Shown here in pieces: positions 35,701 to 48,242 of a stretch of 64,000 bases of DNA. The position numbers and the translations under genes are program-made. The stretch is taken from NCBI RefSeq assembly GCF_024868665.1, contig NC_079896.1, forward strand, positions 3,507,029 through 3,571,028, in the 5' to 3' direction. How positions within the stretch are numbered: position 1 is the stretch's first letter; every line of letters starts with the position of its first letter. Origin of the DNA: Triplophysa rosa. Its lineage: Eukaryota > Chordata > Actinopteri > Cypriniformes > Nemacheilidae. The notes beneath the pieces are model-generated. The model did no database searches. It was not told where the DNA came from and saw only the letters and a list, made by a program, of their open reading frames with translations.

Positions 35701-37074
35701 GGCAGACGTGGGTCTCAAGTTACTCCGGAGGCATAAGATTACTGAAAGAGAGAGAGCTTTAACACAGCACAAGGGTGTGCAGAAATCTGATTGTAACGCA
35801 GACTGAGAAGGGGAGAACAAGTCAGAGAGCGACACAGGAACAGACGAGAAGTGAGATAGAGGAGCTCAACCTGGAAGCGAACGGTGGTAGAAAGATCATC
35901 CTGTCCCGGAGTTTCTCCACGGTGGGTATTTGAGTTTGTTCTCGTCTGGGTGTGCCGATACGGTAGATAAGAGTGCGATGTCTGCGTTTTAAACAATTCT
36001 GAGTTCATTTGGATTTCATGAATTGGTTGGATGTGAAGAGAGCACTTACAGAAATTTGGAACGATAAAGCAAGATGTTGCTTATGTGTTATTCTTGTCAA
36101 GTCATACGGAATAAGAATTTCGAAAAGAGAATAATTGTAAGGTTTGTTCAATTTTGTTACATTGATGCTGGATTGGAGCGAGATGATATAAAGATGGTGT
36201 TTGGAATGAAAAGCTGAAGTAGTTCTTAAGTTTTTGATCTGAAATGTTTATATAAGTTGAAATGTCTGTGTTTGAAAATCTTTAAATGAGCTTAACTGCT
36301 GTATACCTATTTTACACATCAAAACTTTTGTGGATATTTTTGCATTCATTCAATCTTTGTGCTGCAACAAATATAGAAACGGAGTCAATACTTTTATGAT
36401 TTCAGCCATGTAGGGGTTTGTGATATATACTGTATATAGAAAAGCATCTTTTCACACCATTGCTGTAATGTACAATGTATAACATCCCTTCACATGTTCG
36501 GTGAGGTCAGTGACCAGCCCTGGAGGTTTTTAAAATAAAACAATGGGTTTCAAACCGTGATGCGTGTAGGGAAACTTTCCCACACTGGTGATCGATCTTC
36601 TGGACGCATACGCACACACACACACACACAGCTGAAGGATATAGATGTCATCTCTGTCCGTGGTGCATTTTCACTTCTTCAGCAAAAATCCCAGACTAAG
36701 CACTGCAGGATAAGAACAGAAGCTACTGTCACTTGTAACCTTTGTTCAACCTCGCTACACAACCGAATAAATGTGAATCTCTTTTTTTATACTGTAATCT
36801 TACAGTTTTGCAGACTAAGAAGGCTCTTTATAAATATGCGTATATCTGCACTGTCATCTACAAATATACCAGAAAATGAACGCGAGATCAAATAAGATAA
36901 TGTGCGTTCATTTCTTTTTTGTATGGAGATTAGCTTTCTGTGCTCCTAGAGGTTATTGCAGTTGCAAATGAATAATGTAGGAAATAAATAAACATGAAGT
37001 ACAATAAATAAATCATTTAAAGACGTGATGCATTTGTCATTGTGTTGAATGTCTGTACTAGAAGCTTCCAACAC
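32776..37074. other. Intergenic; no recognisable gene
   Basis: There is a GT-rich tract around 33,500-33,620, a CA run near 36,610-36,630 and several GA runs near 35,740-35,860. The block 35,330-35,930 is less AT-rich and contains good splice-donor matches (AAAG followed by GTAAGG at 35,661; CACG followed by GTGGGT near 35,922). It might hold 5' noncoding exons of kcna10 or another transcript, but this is guesswork. Confidence 0.4.
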
Positions 37075-37077
37075 CAA

Positions 37078-37139
37078 AGAAAATTCCTTGTGTGTGCAAG
37101 CACACTTGGCAATAAAGCTCTTCTGATTCTGATTCTGAT
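37078..37139 (+). mobile_element. LINE-type 3' tail (GCAATAAAGCTCTT + TTCTGA repeats)
   Basis: The stretch CACACTTGGCAATAAAGCTC is followed by tandem TTCTGA units, a layout I associate with 3' ends of fish L2/CR1-like non-LTR retrotransposons. Only the extreme tail is present, the usual result of 5'-truncated insertion. Confidence 0.6.
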
Positions 37140-37208
37140 AACATTAACAAAAAGCATTTAGTTCAAATGCTAAAATACTGCATATACTGTACAATTGGCA
37201 GATGTTAA

Positions 37209-37488
37209 AGGGATAGTTCAATAATGAAATACAAATTCTGTCATCTTTATTCACCCTCATGTCGTTCCAAACTTGCATATGACTTTTTGCTCAGTGGAAC
37301 ACAAAAGAAGATATTTTGAGAAATGTCTCTGTGATTTTGTGTCTATACAATGGAAGTCAATGGGGGACGGTGTTTCTTCAAAATCTCTTCTTTTGTGTTC
37401 TGCAGAAGAAAGAAAGCCATACAGGTTCGGAATGCCACGGGAGTGAATAAATGATAAAAGAATTTTCGTTTTGGGGTAAACTATCCCT
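37209..37488. mobile_element. TTAA-flanked palindromic MITE, AGGGATAGTTCA ends
   Basis: TTAA at 37,205-37,208 and 37,489-37,492. The ends AGGGATAGTTCA and GTAAACTATCCCT are inverted copies, and the whole element is a long imperfect palindrome with paired AACACAAAAGAAGATATTTT and TCTCTTCTTTTGTGTTCT arms. Relatives are at 40,418-40,680 and 56,203-56,468, with weaker ones at about 9,683-10,078 and 23,530-23,801. Confidence 0.85.
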
Positions 37489-38140
37489 TTAATGTATCAT
37501 AGATGTACTCTAAAGTTAGGTAAATAACTATAACTTTAAGCCGTGTGGTCCTATAGACATAACACACTTTTGTGTTTTCTATTTATTTGTCATTTACACA
37601 TTTGTCAGCCATTACTAGGGCATTTTTGAAACTATACAATCTCTTTTGTTTTTCAATTAAGCATTGACACTGACTACCAGGACTCAAGCGCGTATCCTTC
37701 TAACAGTGAAAAAAATGGTTTGTTGTGCAAAATCTTGCCGAATTAAACGGAACGTTCACGTAAGCCACCCATCTGACAATGGAAAAGATAGGCCCTGCTG
37801 TATATTAATAGGGTCAATGGAATATAACGCAGAGCGAAGGTGAGAGGTGTGCGTTACCTTCCAGTGTAGCCATACAAGTTGTCATTGAGCCAAAGGCTTT
37901 TCTCTTTGGCGGCTGCAGGTTCTGTGGTGTCAAGTGGTACCAGGGGCAGCTGTTTAAATCCCCTGTTCAGGTTATGGTTACCTGTCTCCATTAAACTCTC
38001 TGGAAAATAGAAGGCTGTAGATAAGAGGTCTGAACTCGACCTTTGACCTGCACCTTTGTCTCTGGCTGGGGGTGAACCCTGAGAGAGACACCAGAAGATT
38101 CAGAGTCTGCTTTAGTCATGTTCAGAGTTTTGAACTGTTA

Positions 38141-38733
38141 AGGCCCAATCCCAATTCTATTTTCTACCCCTTCGCCTGCCCCTCGCCCCTTCCCCTTGCC
38201 CCTTGAAACAAAGTGGCAAGGGGAAGGGTTTCAAATTTTCCTGTGGGAAATGGGACACCACTACACTGTTATACGTCATCATACGTCACTGCTAGATCCT
38301 AACGTTACGTCAGAGGACATGCGGCGATGCACCGGGTATATGACATAAAAATATTTTTTCTAATATCGTGCAATCAGTGCTGTCCACTAGCAAACTTTAG
38401 CGATTTTTTTGCAAACGTTAAAAGAACATCACCGTAAATACAAACACAAGATTGAATGTAACATACGTAAAATGAAAAATTGTCATAAAAATCCTTATTA
38501 ATGGCAAAAATTACTTATACATTTATGGGTCTGCTTGCTCGAGTGAGCAGCCATGTTGGAAATTTCTCGTAGCCCTTCGTTTGAAATGAGGTCCCGAAAA
38601 ATCTTCGTTTGAAGGGCTATCTGGCCCTTCCCCTTACCCCTCCAACCAAAAGAGAATTGAGACACCCCCTTCACGTGAACGTGCCAAACGGAGGGAAAGT
38701 GTAGGGGTAAGGGGTAGAATTGAGATTGGGCCT
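38141..38733. mobile_element. Non-autonomous DNA element, AGGCCCAATC ends, 593 bp
   Basis: The left end AGGCCCAATCCCAATTCTAT and the right end in reverse AGGCCCAATCTCAATTCTAC are inverted repeats. They are followed inside by CCCCTT-rich subterminal tracts. A clear target duplication is not visible. The interior has no frame with a domain. Confidence 0.75.
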
Positions 38734-39046
38734 AGGATGTTCTGGGTTTAATCTGTAATGTGATATCAACTATAATCAAAAATAATAATCTCTTATCTTG
38801 TAAAAAGAAATAAAAATGTAATGCTCTTTCAAAACAGAAGTCAATTGGGCATGGCATTGCACTTGAATAAATGTTAAAATTCACAATGTTTTACAAACAT
38901 ACTACAAGACTTTAACATTAAATAGTATTAACATTAGACAAGTGAGATGAAATTGCTCACTGATTTTATCTATGCAACGTGTTATATTCCAATATTTCAA
39001 GTCATGATCAGTAAGCTTGGCACAACAACTATAGCAAAATATGTGC

Positions 39047-39288
39047 ATATGAAGACTTCGGATCCAAAATGAGATAACTCCGTTATTAAATTTTTTCAAA
39101 AATCATGTTTTTTTGTTGTGCATTCCAATTACTATCAATCAAACTGCAGTTGGTTTGTTTTGATTTAAGCCATAATAACTCAAAAAATACAGCTAACTAA
39201 CACAATAAAACACAAAATAAAAATAAGATAACATACTTTTTTTTAAATGGAGTTATCTCATTTTGGAACCAAACTCTTCATATACAGT
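39047..39288. mobile_element. Palindromic element, GAGATAACTC...GAGTTATCTC ends
   Basis: The left CCAAAATGAGATAACTCCG and the right TGGAGTTATCTCATTTTGG are inverted copies about 37 bp long. The internal CAATCAAACTGCAGTTGGTT and ACTCAAAAAATACAGCTAAC blocks also occur near 28,018-28,090. Confidence 0.65.
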
Positions 39289-40417
39289 ATATATACTGTA
39301 TATATAAGCAACTATAAAAATATCGTGTTCACATCCCAAAGGAAAGTTTTATTGAGTTTTATCGAGTTCTCAGTTGTGTTTCATGTCAGTCTGAATTCTT
39401 AAGTCTCAGATGTTTCACCTAAAACAGAAACAAATGAGACGATTTTTAAAATGAGCTGTAAAATGGTTATATAGGTAAAATAATCAGAATTTGGGTAAAT
39501 TCGATGAGAAAAGTGGACATTGAGATGTTCAATAATATTTACTTTTGATTGCAGACTTGACAAATCTGAGCTCAGTTTGTGACATTGTTGAGATCTCTTC
39601 TAAAACTCTCATGGAGACATTTGTTAGATTTCTGATTCTTTCTCAGGAAAGTATATGAGACGCAGGAGACTTAAGCAAATTTTGATGCCTAGTAGATATT
39701 ATAGAAATTATACATGTGCTGTTCCTTTCTTATGGAATGGAGCAAACTCGACTTAGAAACCAGAAGATCATTCACAGTAACGCCTCACCACAAAAGGACA
39801 AGAATGCTTTACTTGCATTGTAACCGTGTACACAATTTTAGTTTGTTTTCACAAACTGAAGGATAAAATTAGTCTGCGATAACTGAAAGCTTGTGACATA
39901 TTCTGTGTTTTTTATTCTCTTAATAATTTCTTACTTGTGCTGTATAACCACACCGTGTGTGTCTGTAGCCAGATTTGTGTCTGCTTGCAACTTTCTTCTG
40001 TCAAAGTCTGTCTTTGTTGAGAAATGACACTATTAATTCCATATGCTACACAGCAGCGCGAGAACATCTCTACTGCCTTTTAAAACTCTTGTTCTACACT
40101 ACAGAAGACGTGAATTAAAAAGCGTGCGAGCGAGTTGTCACAGAAGCGTGATGATGATAAAGTACAGCTCTCGAGCACACTTGGCAGGGAGCACAAAGGA
40201 CAGGAATATTTAGTTTGAATGAATTATTGATGTTTGTTTTGGCACGTTCGAGTTTTCAAGGAGAAACTAAAAGGCAATCTGTTCTAAAATACACACTTAG
40301 GCTGTAATGTGGATCCTGCAATTGACACTTGCAGTTATGGCCAACATGATAATAATGACTTCATTGTGTGCTTAAAAGAATGAAAATCTGCATATATTGA
40401 GCATATTGTACTGAACA
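39289..40417. other. Intergenic, no feature seen
   Basis: Ordinary AT-rich sequence without a domain-bearing frame; a palindromic TATATACAGTATATATACTG patch marks its left edge. Confidence 0.5.
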
Positions 40418-40680
40418 TTGAAGGAAAAGTTCACCCAAAAATAAAAATTCTGTTTGACTTTCTTTGTTCAGCGCAACAGAAAAGAAGATATTTTGAAGAA
40501 TGTTGTTATCTGGACTCACTTGCATTGGTTTTGTGTCCAATGGGGTCCAGTGCTGTTTGGTTACCAACTTTCTTCAAAATATTTTCTTTTGTGTTGTGCG
40601 GAAGAAAGTCATGAAGGTTTGAAATGACAAGAGGGTGAGTAAATGATGAAATTATTATAATTTTAGTTTGAACTATCCCT
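40418..40680. mobile_element. TTAA-type MITE related to 37,209-37,488
   Basis: The left part AAAGTTCACCCAAAAATAAA and the right end TAGTTTGAACTATCCCT followed by TTAA match the family. The internal AAAGAAGATATTTTGAAGAA and its inverted TTCTTCAAAATATTTTCTTT form the palindrome. It ends about 330 bp before the kcna10 start codon. Confidence 0.75.
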
Positions 40681-40830
40681 TTAAAAATAAATCTCCCTAT
40701 TTGTTGCTTATCGTTTCGTGGTACAGTTTATATTACTTTAAATGGCTTTTATTGTTTCCCTGCCTCCCTAAGGTGCAACCTTACCTTCCACGCAGTAACA
40801 CAACTGTTTTGTTCTCTTTGTCTTTAACTG

Positions 40831-41015
40831 CAGATCAGGTGACAGAGTCTTGGGATTCAGGGCCTCTGCTACAAAAGAAGCCAGGGTAAGCCAGCATCTT
40901 CCCTCAACTCTTCGCACTTTGGTGGGCTGGCTGGCTGGCTCGTGCTCTTGGCTGCCCGTCAATCATCATCCTGGGTTAGGAGCCCGAGGGAGGCCCCAGG
41001 GAGGGGAGGGAGGCC
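40831..41015 (+). other. kcna10: Probable kcna10 5' UTR next to the coding exon
   Basis: A CTTTAACTGCAG polypyrimidine/acceptor match around 40,820-40,835 suggests that the exon starts there. The sequence up to the ATG is GC-rich (GAGGGAGGCCCCAGGGAGGG) in contrast to the AT-rich DNA before it. Upstream exons are not identified. Confidence 0.4.
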
Positions 41016-42683
41016 ATGGAGGTTCCACTAGTCAACTTTGAGAACTTGGATGACATCGGAATCAACTTGGGAGACCCGAGCGACTCGGGATATCCGACCT
41101 CACCCACCTCAGATTCCCCAGAACCCAACCAGGGCGTACATTCCCCAACACACTCGCCCCAAAGAGGACGACATCCGAGGCGCACGGCGACGTCTCCCCC
41201 AACGCTCAGCAAGAAAGGAACGTCAAGTTGCAACAGTCTGATTTCCAACTGGAAGGTCCTGATGAGCAGCGAGGGAAATGAGGCTCTCTTAGGAAAAGTA
41301 GCCAAGGATTGTTGCGACGACTATTTCGGGGAAAAGGAGAAATTTGAGGAGGGCGAACAAAAAGTGGTCATCAACGTTTCGGGGATGATGTACGAGACCA
41401 CGCTCAAAACTCTGAATCAGTTCCCGGACACGCTGCTCGGGGACCCAATGTTGCGGATTAATTATTTTGACCCCATGAGAAATGAATATTTTTTTGATCG
41501 TAATCGCCCCAGCTTTGACGGAATCTTGTATTTCTATCAGTCCGGGGGTAAGATCCGAAGGCCGGCGAATGTGCCATTGGATGTTTTTGCAGATGAGATG
41601 GTGTTCTATCGACTGGGGCATGAGGTCATGGAACAGTTCAGGGAGGATGAAGGTTTCACTAAAGACCCTGAACCTCAACTACCGACCAGTGAGCTTCACC
41701 GTCAATTCTGGCTTCTCTTTGAGTACCCGGAGAGCTCCAGTGCGGCCAGGTCAGTGGCCCTAGTATCTGTTTTTGTCATCACTATATCGATTTGCATCTT
41801 CTGCCTGGAGACACTCCCGGAGTTCCGCGACGAGCGGGAATTCATGCAGGCGATCGTCAACTTAACCCGTGACGCCAACGGTACGCTCCTGTCCCCTACA
41901 GGTTCTCCTTACACCCACATCTCTGTCTTTACCGACCCCTTCTTTGTGGTTGAGACTATCTGTATAATCTGGTTCTGCTTTGAGCTCGGAGTGCGTTTCG
42001 TGGTGTGCCCCAGCAAGAGTGAGTTTTTCGGCAACATCATGAACGTAATTGACATTGTTTCCATTATGCCCTACTTCATTACCGTCATAACGGAACTGAT
42101 GGCCACCCATCAGGAAGATCCCGCTGCCAACCAGAACATGTCTCTGGCCACCCTGCGCGTCATTCGATTAGTGAGGGTTTTCAGGATCTTTAAGCTGTCC
42201 CGACATTCCAAGGGCCTCCAGATTCTCGGCCAAACCCTGAAGGCCAGCATGAGGGAGCTGGGCTTGCTTATTTTTTTCCTCTTCATTGGCGTCATCCTCT
42301 TCTCCAGTGCCATTTACTTTGCTGAAGTTGACGAACCTGATACGCAGTTCGTGAGCATACCGGAGGGATTCTGGTGGGCTGTGGTGACCATGACAACGGT
42401 CGGCTACGGCGACATGTGCCCTATCACGTTGGGAGGGAAAATGGTTGGGATCCTCTGTGCCATCGCCGGCGTGCTCACTATCGCACTTCCAGTTCCCGTC
42501 ATCGTCTCCAACTTCAATTACTTCTACCATCGGGAAACGGCGCAGGCGGAGAAACTGATGATGGACGTCGCCGCTGAAGCTGCGGCAAACCAGAAAAGCG
42601 GATCCGAGGAGAAATCTGAAAGCAGTTACTCACTGGACAAGAGCAACGGGAACTGGCAAACAGGGAAAAATGGCATTTCTTAA
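41016..42683 (+). CDS. kcna10: Voltage-gated potassium channel Kv1.8 (KCNA10 type)
   Basis: A 555-residue Kv1 channel in one exon; the ATG at 41,016 has a strong Kozak context (GAGGCCATGG). The start [10 protein letters not shown] matches an internal Met segment of mammalian KCNA10 (MEVALVNFDN), and the S1-S3 block with [14 protein letters not shown], the [11 protein letters not shown] segment and the GYGDMCP filter also point to KCNA10. Domains: a Ser/Pro/Thr-rich N-terminal extension (20-100), T1 (116-205), S1 (244-265), S1-S2 glycosylation sites NLT (282) and NGT (288), S2 (309-330), S3 (341-360), S4 (380-396, [16 protein letters not shown]), pore TTVGYGDM (460-467) and S6 with PVP (492-494). 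The C-terminus ([13 protein letters not shown] to GIS) lacks the PDZ motif of kcna2. KCNA10 is known from kidney and vestibular hair cells. It lies 21.6 kb downstream of kcna2 in the same direction. Confidence 0.95.
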   Translation: MEVPLVNFENLDDIGINLGDPSDSGYPTSPTSDSPEPNQGVHSPTHSPQRGRHPRRTATSPPTLSKKGTSSCNSLISNWKVLMSSEGNEALLGKVAKDCCDDYFGEKEKFEEGEQKVVINVSGMMYETTLKTLNQFPDTLLGDPMLRINYFDPMRNEYFFDRNRPSFDGILYFYQSGGKIRRPANVPLDVFADEMVFYRLGHEVMEQFREDEGFTKDPEPQLPTSELHRQFWLLFEYPESSSAARSVALVSVFVITISICIFCLETLPEFRDEREFMQAIVNLTRDANGTLLSPTGSPYTHISVFTDPFFVVETICIIWFCFELGVRFVVCPSKSEFFGNIMNVIDIVSIMPYFITVITELMATHQEDPAANQNMSLATLRVIRLVRVFRIFKLSRHSKGLQILGQTLKASMRELGLLIFFLFIGVILFSSAIYFAEVDEPDTQFVSIPEGFWWAVVTMTTVGYGDMCPITLGGKMVGILCAIAGVLTIALPVPVIVSNFNYFYHRETAQAEKLMMDVAAEAAANQKSGSEEKSESSYSLDKSNGNWQTGKNGIS

Positions 42684-45550
42684 GGATTGATATATTAAGC
42701 ATGACCAGCAATAAGAAGACTGTACAACGATGCACTTACAGACTCTGTTTCCTTAATTATTGTTTGACAATTTAGCTTAATTTTAAATATACACCCAATG
42801 CTATGCATATACCAACAATCTATGCAGAAACTGCTTTTAACGGGGAAACCTGAAATTGAAAGCTTTTTTAGCCAAAGGCTGCTAAAAACATCTGACTATA
42901 CAGCTCAAAAGCACTACTTAAATTGATTAAAAGGAACGAAACAACTGTTTGCAAGCATCCCTTTAAGGCTTAACAGTAATACAAACTGAAATATACTGAA
43001 CTAATCCTAAAACGGAATTGTCATCTTTCGTGAGGCAAACGGCTGCGTTTGACTAAGGTCAAAACAAGCATTTAATTAATTGCGATTAAGTGCCTGTGTT
43101 GCCAAGTCCCTCACACTAATGCCGGGGAATCATGATTCTGCACTCCAAGCATCCGCCCGGCACCACCGCCCGGCACCACCTTTTGCTGACGTTGTCGTTC
43201 CTGTCGAGTTTTTGCACTCACATCACCTTTTGTCTCTACTGCTTGCGAGAGAAAAAGCTTATGCCAAACTGTTATCCATCTTTCAATGTCACCAAGTGAC
43301 GCGTCTAACAGCCCTGGTCGTTGTCACACTTTATCAGACCTGTTTGGAATTTAACTACAGTATCTTACGCATGAGTTATATTTGGATAACCCACAGTGCT
43401 TTGCGGTGTCTGCTCGATGTCCCACATCTCTTCACTGCTGTTGCTATTCTTATCAACACAACATAAAGAATAAGAAAGTATGCACTGTAGGTCTTCCGAG
43501 TAATATTTTCAAACTGTTTTGCAACTTCAGTTTTCTCATGCAACGTTGTATATTGTCTCTCATTGCACCGATCATACAGACTCAAACTTCCACTGACGAA
43601 GGAGATTATGAGAGACTGAAGATATAGATTGCATCCAGCAGGATACAGCACTTATGTCATTAACTAAAAGGTTTTATTGGCCTAGATGCAGCCCTATTCA
43701 TTATGCACACGGATGGGCGTGGCTGGAAAACGCACAAAACGTTTTGAAGTTATGCATGAATTCACTTGAGTTAAGACCACTGAGCACAAAAAAAAAACTT
43801 ACATTTGGGTTGTTGTTGTTTCTGTTGGTGGAGGCAACAAGTGTTATTAAGAAGATATTTTTCACGTATATTATCACTTTCATTAAGCTGACTTGACAAG
43901 CCATTAATCAGAGAGCATGGTTGCACAGCGCATGTAATGAAACCATTTAACGGTCAGCCATTGCAACAAATGGAGCGTATCATCAACTCCAGCCTAAACA
44001 TTATTTTCAAAATAATGAATTTAATCCTAGACTAGGATAAATTAAGCAAAATAAAGGCATATCTGAAATATTCTTAAATGATTTGAAAGCAATTGCAGAT
44101 AAGGTTTTATTTTTGCAGGCATGCAAAGATCGAGATATTTATTTTTTTAATATGAGACATGATCTACAGCTTTGACAACACTTTTTCTCTATGGAAGGAG
44201 TTAACTCCTAAAACCCTTTTTTATTTTCTTAATGATTCCATTGCAGGAATTTGGGTTTCAGAGATTTTCTCCTTCTTTATTTGCAAAACATATTGCACGT
44301 CTGCTTTTTTTTGTAAAAAGCATAGGTGTAAAAATATAACGAACAAATATTTTTTTCCAAAGCAAATTTGGATCATAGCGTTTGAGCACTAAAGCAAAGC
44401 AATACAGCACTTTTCAGGGAAGCTGGAATATGTTTTCCATTAAGCTTGAAAATCAATTATGCCAGCAGCATTTTTCAGACACCTTAGGTATAATTGCAGA
44501 ATAGATCTTGAAATGCTTTTATCATGCTACTGTAACTTTTAAAAGATGAAAAATGCATGAAAACTGATATTTATGAGTTTGACAAAATGATAATGCTTTG
44601 ACTTGGAAGTAGAAATATTTAAAGCTGTCCTCCATTGCGTCAATGGAAAATCTTACGTATATTCCCTTATGCATGTGTATTTTATATCATATTATAGTGA
44701 AATATTGATAAAAAATAGGTGAATGTCATTTGCAAAGATTCTTACGAGTTCTGTTTTGATTTTATACAACTGTCCACACCGACAAAGGTGACGATGCCAG
44801 TGTTATGAGGTCATGATGGCATTTAGCATCTCATGAATGTTTGCTATGGCTGTATGATAGATTTTGATTGTTTAAGCACTATATTTTATTCATGATATTC
44901 TGAGTGCCTTTTATTAAATACATATACCATTTTATGCCTCCATATTAATGTGTTTTGACAAGGCTCACAGATAACATATTTGGTAACTATGTGGCACATA
45001 CAAAACTAAATAAAGACGTCCTATACGTAAGAATTTATTAGGCCAATAATTCATCATACAGGTCAGAGACAGGGCAACCATGAATTGTTGGCACAACCTG
45101 TTGAGTTGTTCATAGATAGAGACTAAGCATTGCGAGATCCCACAAGGAGAGCACATGAATCTTTCTGTTTATTTTGTTTATGCGAGCATGAATGCATGTT
45201 TCACGCCTCACGGTCTATTTTAGGGATGGGCAACTGGGCAAGGAGGAGCTCCAGTCATTTTATTATTTCTTTGTATAATATAATAATTCACACTCAAATT
45301 TACACCACTTTTCCTCTAAAGGAAAATCAATGTACAATTAATGCAATGCGTTTTAAAGATTTTATATACTATAAAATTAAAACGTTGATATGATTCTATG
45401 ACTACTGTGCTCACTAGAGCGATTTTAGGTTTTTCTGACAAAAATTTGCCATGCATGTATTTGGATTTTTGAATACGCGGCACTCCTGTTTCAAGCAACA
45501 CTGCCTCAAAAAAAAAACGCTTTGGTGGGCACACAGTTATAAATTTGATC
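42684..45550. other. kcna10 3' UTR and intergenic DNA, no gene seen
   Basis: The 3' UTR end is unknown; an AATAAA at 44,050-44,055 is one candidate. Frames around 43,080-43,650 overlap on both strands and contain no recognisable motif. Confidence 0.4.
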
Positions 45551-45554
45551 TTAA

Positions 45555-45959
45555 AGTCCCAGTGAAATTAAAAATAACAATTCCTATTTTTTCTTGACAT
45601 ATTGCCGTTTTTATTGTAAATAGCTTACCAATGTGGGTCTTTCTCTTTTTAAAATTCATCTGCCCTCATAATCTTCAATTCAAATCTGAAAATGCACTTC
45701 CGTCCTGTAGTGACTATCCATCTTAAATGACGTTAAGTTAGACGGCTTGGGCAGGGCATCCGTTAAATCCTCCCCTTCAACTGTCAGTCTACTCCCAGTT
45801 TCATTTTAAAATGCAACGGCTGTTTTTATACATCCAATCAAATCGCAAGCAAAAAACAAGCCACGCCCACAATTTTTTCTCATTCATAATTCCATTTCAC
45901 TTGGAAATGCGCCAGAATACGGAAGTAAACACGATCGCAACTTCCGCTTCACGGGGACT
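45555..45959. mobile_element. TTAA-flanked element, AGTCCC(A/C)GTGAA ends
   Basis: TTAA at 45,551-45,554 and 45,960-45,963. The left end AGTCCCAGTGAAATTAAAAA pairs with the right end in reverse AGTCCCCGTGAAGCGGAAG. Internal CAAGCCACGCCCACAATTTT is a motif often seen in cyprinid repeats. Confidence 0.8.
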
Positions 45960-45963
45960 TTAA

Positions 45964-48242
45964 GAGTATAATATGGTCCAGTGGGCCGCATTTAAAGATG
46001 TGCGCTTAATGTGGATAGAGTTTTGGTGGTGTAAATGTGTGACTTTGATGTCACCAAATTGCCAACTAAAATCTCAAATTTAGTTTTGATAAAATGTTCA
46101 CCGTGTCTGCGTTACCCAGTATTTTGTGTCTACATGCATACCTTTATGTTTGAATGGCGGTCATAAGTATCAACCTCGTCTCGAGGTGAGAGTCCAGCTG
46201 AGACAATAAAATATTGAGTAGTGAGACGGCAAAGTAACCCAATACTGAACTATGTATATAGTAGAGAACACTGTTAGTTTTGCGGTTATGCAAGACGAAC
46301 GGTTGGTATTGTATGACTGTCATATGAGTGGTGTCATTTCTGAAGAATGATATCCCAATATTTGTTTGTCATGAAATGCATATATTTTGAGAGATGTATT
46401 TTACAAGGCAAGCGATGTCTGGTGACGATGTACTGTAAATTAACGTTAAACTGCTATTAACGTCGACTCGGCAGTAATAGTTGTGCGACTGCTCAAACTA
46501 GAAAATTAAATGTTGAACGCAAACTCGTCTTTATTCCTTGTCAAGCTGCTCTGGAACATATGAAAAGCATACAAATACACTATACAAATAAAGTTTGTTT
46601 TGACAAAAAACGACACCACTCCACAGTTACACCGGTCACTCCACAGCCTCATCCAGGTGGCGAAAGAGGTGTCCTTAATTTTAATCTGCTTTTATCTCTC
46701 GAACCTGACACCGTGCTGATAACCCTTGTTAGGACCAATTAGGAGATTGGGGAAAGAAAAATCACCCAGATGAGCCGGCACTCACCTTAATACCCCAGAG
46801 ATACCCTCTTTCTCATGTATACTTTACTGGCCAGGTGCACGCTGAGGTCAAACAGGGTATAGAGGGAGACGTGTTTATTAACAATTTATGACCAGCCATT
46901 TTGTTCTAGTCTTGCACAGTTTAGACTGTGCAGATCTCTATAGCTCTGCGGCTGGAACACATTACTAGCTAGTTAAGGCTCGCTAAGACTGATTACATCT
47001 ACAACGGGCAGAAAGCGAAAGAAACTGACCCCTATAACCCGAGCGTGGTTCGCTTTGTACTTTCACGCAATCCTGATTAGTGAGGTAACTTTAGTGTGCA
47101 CACCAGACGAGGTGATTGGACTTCTTATCAAAGAAAGTTGGTAATTTGGTAAAAGTGAATTACGGAATGACATGAGTATGCATTTGACAGACCCTTTTAT
47201 CCAAACTGATTTGCACTTTTTTCAACAGTTTGTGTGTTTGTGGGCTTCAAACCCATAACCTTCATGCTATCCTCTACCAATTGAGCTTGAATGAGTCTTC
47301 AAATTCTCATTTCTTTGAAGTAACGCAAAACAGCCTCACATTCAGTTTCAGGGACTTTATTTCTATGATATGCTTGTGTTTTAAGCTTCGTTTTCATGCT
47401 GTGCCCTTACCTACAAAATACTGTAAACAGATGACAAATATCTTCCTATGACAACACCAAGGTTATCGGTTCAGTCTCTAGGGTAAACACAAAGGCACAT
47501 TGGATAAACCCGTTTCGCAAATGCTTAAATATAAATGCAGTCAATCTTGTCCACATCATGTGCTGTTTAGTGACGTATTTGAAATATGTGGTGTTTTGGG
47601 GTAGTCAAAATCAAATATATAAGATAATATTTGATCATATTATTGAATCAGTTAAAGTCACACTGCCCTTTGTTGCTTGTGACGTTGCGTGTGATAAATG
47701 TATTTATCATTCTGAATGTCAGCTGTGATTCATTTGCATGTTTGGGTAACCTTATGTGTCCAGCTCAGTCATGTTTATTCCAAAACTGTCACCTAAGTGT
47801 GACGTAAATTTCATTCTGAAGGGACTATTGGAATATGAGTGCGTCTTCCCTTATAGGCTAAATGAACCATGGTTTTATTACAGCCTAGCGAAAGTCTAGT
47901 TAACATAATTTATTGGCATTTGTTTTACCACAGTTTTACTACAAATACCATACAGTAGCCTACCTAAAGTAGTGTATTGTAAATATAGTAAATTTGTGGT
48001 TACTATATGGTTTTACTACAAATAAAACTACAACACTATGGTTACTACAGTTAAACAATGATTCATTTTCGTAAGGGACGCTTTAACAAACTTCTGTGAT
48101 CTCAAGTCTAAACACCTTTCAATGTTAGAGTAATGAACAGTACTACTTACAATAGCCTGGATCTACTTATTCGAGATACTAGTGTATTCATTTAAAATAT
48201 AACGCCTTTATAAAAACGTTATTGTAATACAAAAGATAGGCC
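45964..48242. other. Intergenic with one SINE and one AT-rich repeat
   Basis: No gene is visible. A minus-strand SINE relic is at about 47,178-47,295, and the ACCATGGTTTTATTAC / GGTTTTACTACAAATA repeat occupies about 47,865-48,075. Confidence 0.5.
47178..47295 (-). mobile_element. Degenerate tRNA-type SINE
   Basis: Read on the minus strand, AGCTCAATTGGTAGAGGATA (A-box-like) is followed by GGTTATGGGTTTGAAGCCC (B-box-like). The tail GGATAAAAGGGTCTGTCAAATG follows. This is the same head and tail as the better-preserved SINE at 54,868. Confidence 0.6.

Noticed and set aside
43080..43651. Frames of 80-130 codons downstream of kcna10
   Set aside because: They overlap on opposite strands, contain no domains and probably lie in the kcna10 3' UTR or intergenic DNA.
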